From Azadirachta indica (taxonomy: Eukaryota; Streptophyta; Magnoliopsida; Sapindales; Meliaceae): a DNA stretch of 64,000 bases. Each line of letters starts with the position of its first letter. The first letter of the stretch is position 1. A program made the position numbers and the translations under genes. Positions 60,991 to 64,000 of the stretch are shown piece by piece. Below the pieces are notes generated by a model. The model was not told where the DNA came from. It saw only the letters and a list, made by a program, of their open reading frames with translations, and searched no databases. Location of the stretch: NCBI GenBank assembly GCA_022749755.1, contig CM040446.1, positions 8,952,367-9,016,366 on the forward strand, given 5' to 3'.

Positions 60991-63526
60991 TACATGCAAA
61001 AGAAAATAAGCATTCTTTTAATTTAAAAATAATTGAAATGACAAACAGGTTGGGATAAATTTAAGCTTGTAATCTCCATTTCTTACATGCTTTAAGATGA
61101 GTATAAATATTCATCCTTACTTGTTTCTTTAAAAAATTGTCCTTGATATTCAATCTCAACGGGTCAAACCCTATCCCTCTAAAAAATTTTGCATCTCTGA
61201 GTATTTACCTAGATATTAGGGGTATTTGACAATATTTCTATTTAAATATTAGTGAAAGTCATTATAGATGAGCATAATAACCAATAAAATTGGAGACACA
61301 TTCTTACAAGACACTTGTAGTTATTATGTTGATACCTTCGAATATACTTGCACATCTTTTACTTTGCACCTTGTTGATATTAGCTTTTTTTTTTTTTTCC
61401 TTAATATCAACTAGTGACTTTATCATGTCTCCTTTATCTCTCCTTTTATACTTGGCCTTTCTTCCTCTTCCTAGCCTTTCTTTACTCCTTGTAAAAGTAG
61501 ATTTCTTAAGTCCAAATTGAAGATTTGAGTGGGACTTCAAATCCAAAATTAGGGTAGAGCGAAGAAAACCCAACCCTTTATAGAGCATATGTTAGGTTAG
61601 TATTTTTTTACTTTAATAATCCATTTCCTCCGAATTAAATTGGGCCTATGAGTAAGAGATTTTTATCATCCTTGGCTCTGGTCTAATGTTTATGTGAATA
61701 TTACCATAAGTGAATGGAGTTATGTTTTAATAGTCAAGGGGGAGAAGAGTTGTCATTCTCAGGGATTGAAATCGAATCCTTATTAAGCACTATAATTAAA
61801 ATAACCTTAATTTTCTCTAGAAAATCACTAGAAGGAGTTGGAAAATTAACAGAGAAAATTAAACTAATTAAAATTAAATAAACAAAGATAGCTTTTAAAG
61901 ATATAATCAATAATAATGCAATTCTAGAGGTACGATTTCACCTGGCCATCAACTATGTCTTTTCATCCCAATTATTTACTAATTAATTTTTTTTTCCAAT
62001 TTATAAATCAAGAATCCTAAATTATTCAACTCTTTCTTCTAAGTATCGAGTTAAAAATACTCTTAATTTTGATTTTGATATCCCCTATAAAAATCTAGAA
62101 AATAAAAATTCATCAAGAACTAAGATTCTTTTTAGTGACTTCAAAGGAATTTTGTAGGTCTCTCAAACTTTGTCATCCTAGATAGTATGATCCAAATCAT
62201 ATCTAGAATTTCCTTTTCTGAGTATCAAATTCTAAATATTAGATCAATCAATTTTTTGGCCAATAAATTAGAAGCATTAAGAACTAAATAACATAAATAA
62301 ATTGAATGAAAAATTTGGATAATAAATAAATTGACAATCAAAACAAAATTTTAGGTACAGGCTTTATCATTTCTCTAAACTAAGAAAATTAATTCATCAC
62401 TAAATTTAAAGAAATATAGGACGTGTTCTTACGCATAATAATGTAAGATAGGAAAAAAAAAACTAGAATTAGATTGAAATATTTCCCTAGTTTTCTTCTC
62501 CACTCCAAGTTTTTCTCTTAAATGCATTCTCATAAAAAATGGCGTCCAATCAATTTTCTCCTAAAAAGATATATTTATATACCCAACGTTTACCTAAGAA
62601 TTTCCTAAAATGTTCATTATTTTTTGCCTGAATATGGACTTCACGCTGTGGCTTCCATTTTTGAGTGTCACAACGCTTAATATACTTAATGCAAATTTTT
62701 CTTGTGCCTAAGTATGTGCCTTCCAAGATCTAGCGTTGCGGCACTTAACTCTTTAGAAATTGGCTGAGGGTGCATTGAATTTGGCATCGCAGCTTCTATA
62801 TAGCATGGTTGTTGTGTTGAGCTCTTGAGAAATAGGTTATTGATGTACTGTTTGGGCATCACAGTGCTATCAAAACGAAGCCATGGCGCTTAACTTAAAT
62901 TTTAAAGTTAAACTTCCTTTTTTGCACCAATTTTTGTTATTCATCACCCAAGGAGTCTTAGTCACTTCCAAACCAACATAAATAAATACAAACATATAAA
63001 ACAAAGTAAAATACTTTAAGTTACTTAAAAATTAGCAAATTAATAAATAAGAAAGTAATCAATTAATACCACATTATCATTTAAGAGTTCAAACGATAGG
63101 GCCTAATAGGGAGTTCCCCAATTTTGATAAGTAAAATATATGGTAATTATTATAAATAGTAGTTTTAAAATGAAAACATCTCCATTCATTATTCTTAAAG
63201 ATATATGTTATTTACCCCTTAATTACCAAAGGATTACTTAGTACATATGTATTATTTTGTTGCCATATAAAATAAAGCCTTTTCATGTGAAGAAATTGCT
63301 CTTCGTTCCTCTAAAAAAGGCAACAAGACACTAAATAAGGCTAGTGGTAGAAGGTATAATGTCACTAAAATTCAAAAAGTTACCTTAAAGATAACACTTG
63401 GGGCTCAAATCCATAATTATTCCATCTTCCTAGCACTCAAGATGAAGGAAGAAAACTTAGGCCTATAAACCTCATTTTTGCCTCATCCTCTTTGTCTTAG
63501 CTTGTGCATTCTTAGTTATATGCGAT
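60991..63526. other. Intergenic DNA, unclassified repeat-like
   Basis: No gene is supported. At 62640-62900 there are several degenerate echoes of a short word (CAACGCTTAA, GCGGCACTTAA, ATGGCGCTTAA), less AT-rich than the flanks; this type of sequence is often LTR or leader sequence, but no ends were found. Confidence 0.4.
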
Positions 63527-64000
63527 TGATAAATCAATATTTGTCCTAATATTTTGTTATGTTTATGTCCTTTATTCATGTATTTTATGTTAGAATTTTA
63601 TTACTTTGAGCTTCTTTTTATTACTAGTTGGAATTGTTGTAGAAAGCCTAAAAACAAACCCAAGATGCTAGAAGGCCCCTATTTGCTGAATATTGTCTGT
63701 ATTTTTTAGCATAACTTTATCTTCAATGCTCGTATTTGGGTGATACAAAATAATTTAAAAACTAGACATAATGATTTACAATCCTACATCTCAAAAAGAA
63801 AGCAAATGTTGAAGTTTTAAGAGTCAAAATTCCAGCTGGAAATGAGACAACCGGAAGATAGACTTTTCTTGACATGTAGGAGTGAATTTTGAATAAATTA
63901 TTGTCCAAATGAGTAAAAGAGGATTCTTGGGGAAGGCTGTTTTGCTGAAAACGAATTGGGGAAGGATTTGATGAATAAGAGAGTTTTTTAAAGAGTGAGT
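63527..64000 (+). mobile_element. LTR-like end, plus orientation (family C), cut by window end
   Basis: It starts TGATAAATCAATATTTG and matches the minus-strand sequence at 59605 downwards over about 100 bp, with weaker similarity beyond, including GCATAACTTTATCTTCAA against CATAACTTCGTCTACATAA. It probably continues past the window. Confidence 0.5.

Noticed and set aside
1..64000. CRISPR arrays, tRNA or rRNA genes, bacterial-type operons
   Set aside because: None seen. Repeats present are transposon ends, microsatellites or single tandem duplications, and the genes are spliced plant nuclear genes.

Overview
The window looks like nuclear DNA from a eudicot plant. It is strongly AT-rich, it holds two intron-rich plant housekeeping genes on opposite strands, and most of the remaining identifiable sequence is transposon debris. 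I cannot name the species.

Layout. 1-11.9 kb: AT-rich intergenic DNA with foldback elements (398-1024 and 3216-5367) and a solo Ty3/gypsy-type LTR (7364-8208). 12.5-20.2 kb (+ strand): a 13-exon gene for plastid 3-oxoacyl-ACP synthase II (KAS II/FAB1), the enzyme that extends C16 to C18 acyl chains; my splice model gives 558 residues with the Cys-His-His active site and Lys intact. 20.8-46.3 kb: a transposon block. It holds a MULE protein relic (about 22 kb), a foldback element (24066-25297), a Tourist-like MITE (about 26.9 kb) and a nested stack. In the stack, a PIF/Harbinger transposase gene is split by a Ty3/gypsy element (29962-39893), which itself carries two insertions of a second LTR family in opposite orientations. 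Each insertion in the stack is marked by an exact 5-bp target duplication. 46.3-57.5 kb (- strand): an 18-exon gene for an RRP12-like ribosome biogenesis protein; my model gives 1277 residues with phases that close. 57.6-64 kb: AT-rich DNA with a TIR-bearing non-autonomous element and two LTR ends in opposite orientation.

The two cellular genes are functionally unrelated (plastid fatty acid elongation and nucleolar/nuclear ribosome maturation). The insertions form a readable order: Harbinger first, gypsy into it, family-B LTR elements into the gypsy (later reduced to solo LTRs), then a 255-bp tandem duplication across one of the new junctions.

I found no CRISPR, tRNA or rRNA genes and no clearly undescribed biochemical system. 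The strongest unusual observations are the nested stack, the inverted LTR pair around the gypsy core, and the three-armed foldback element. All coordinates of spliced genes are hand-derived from reading frame and GT-AG signals.
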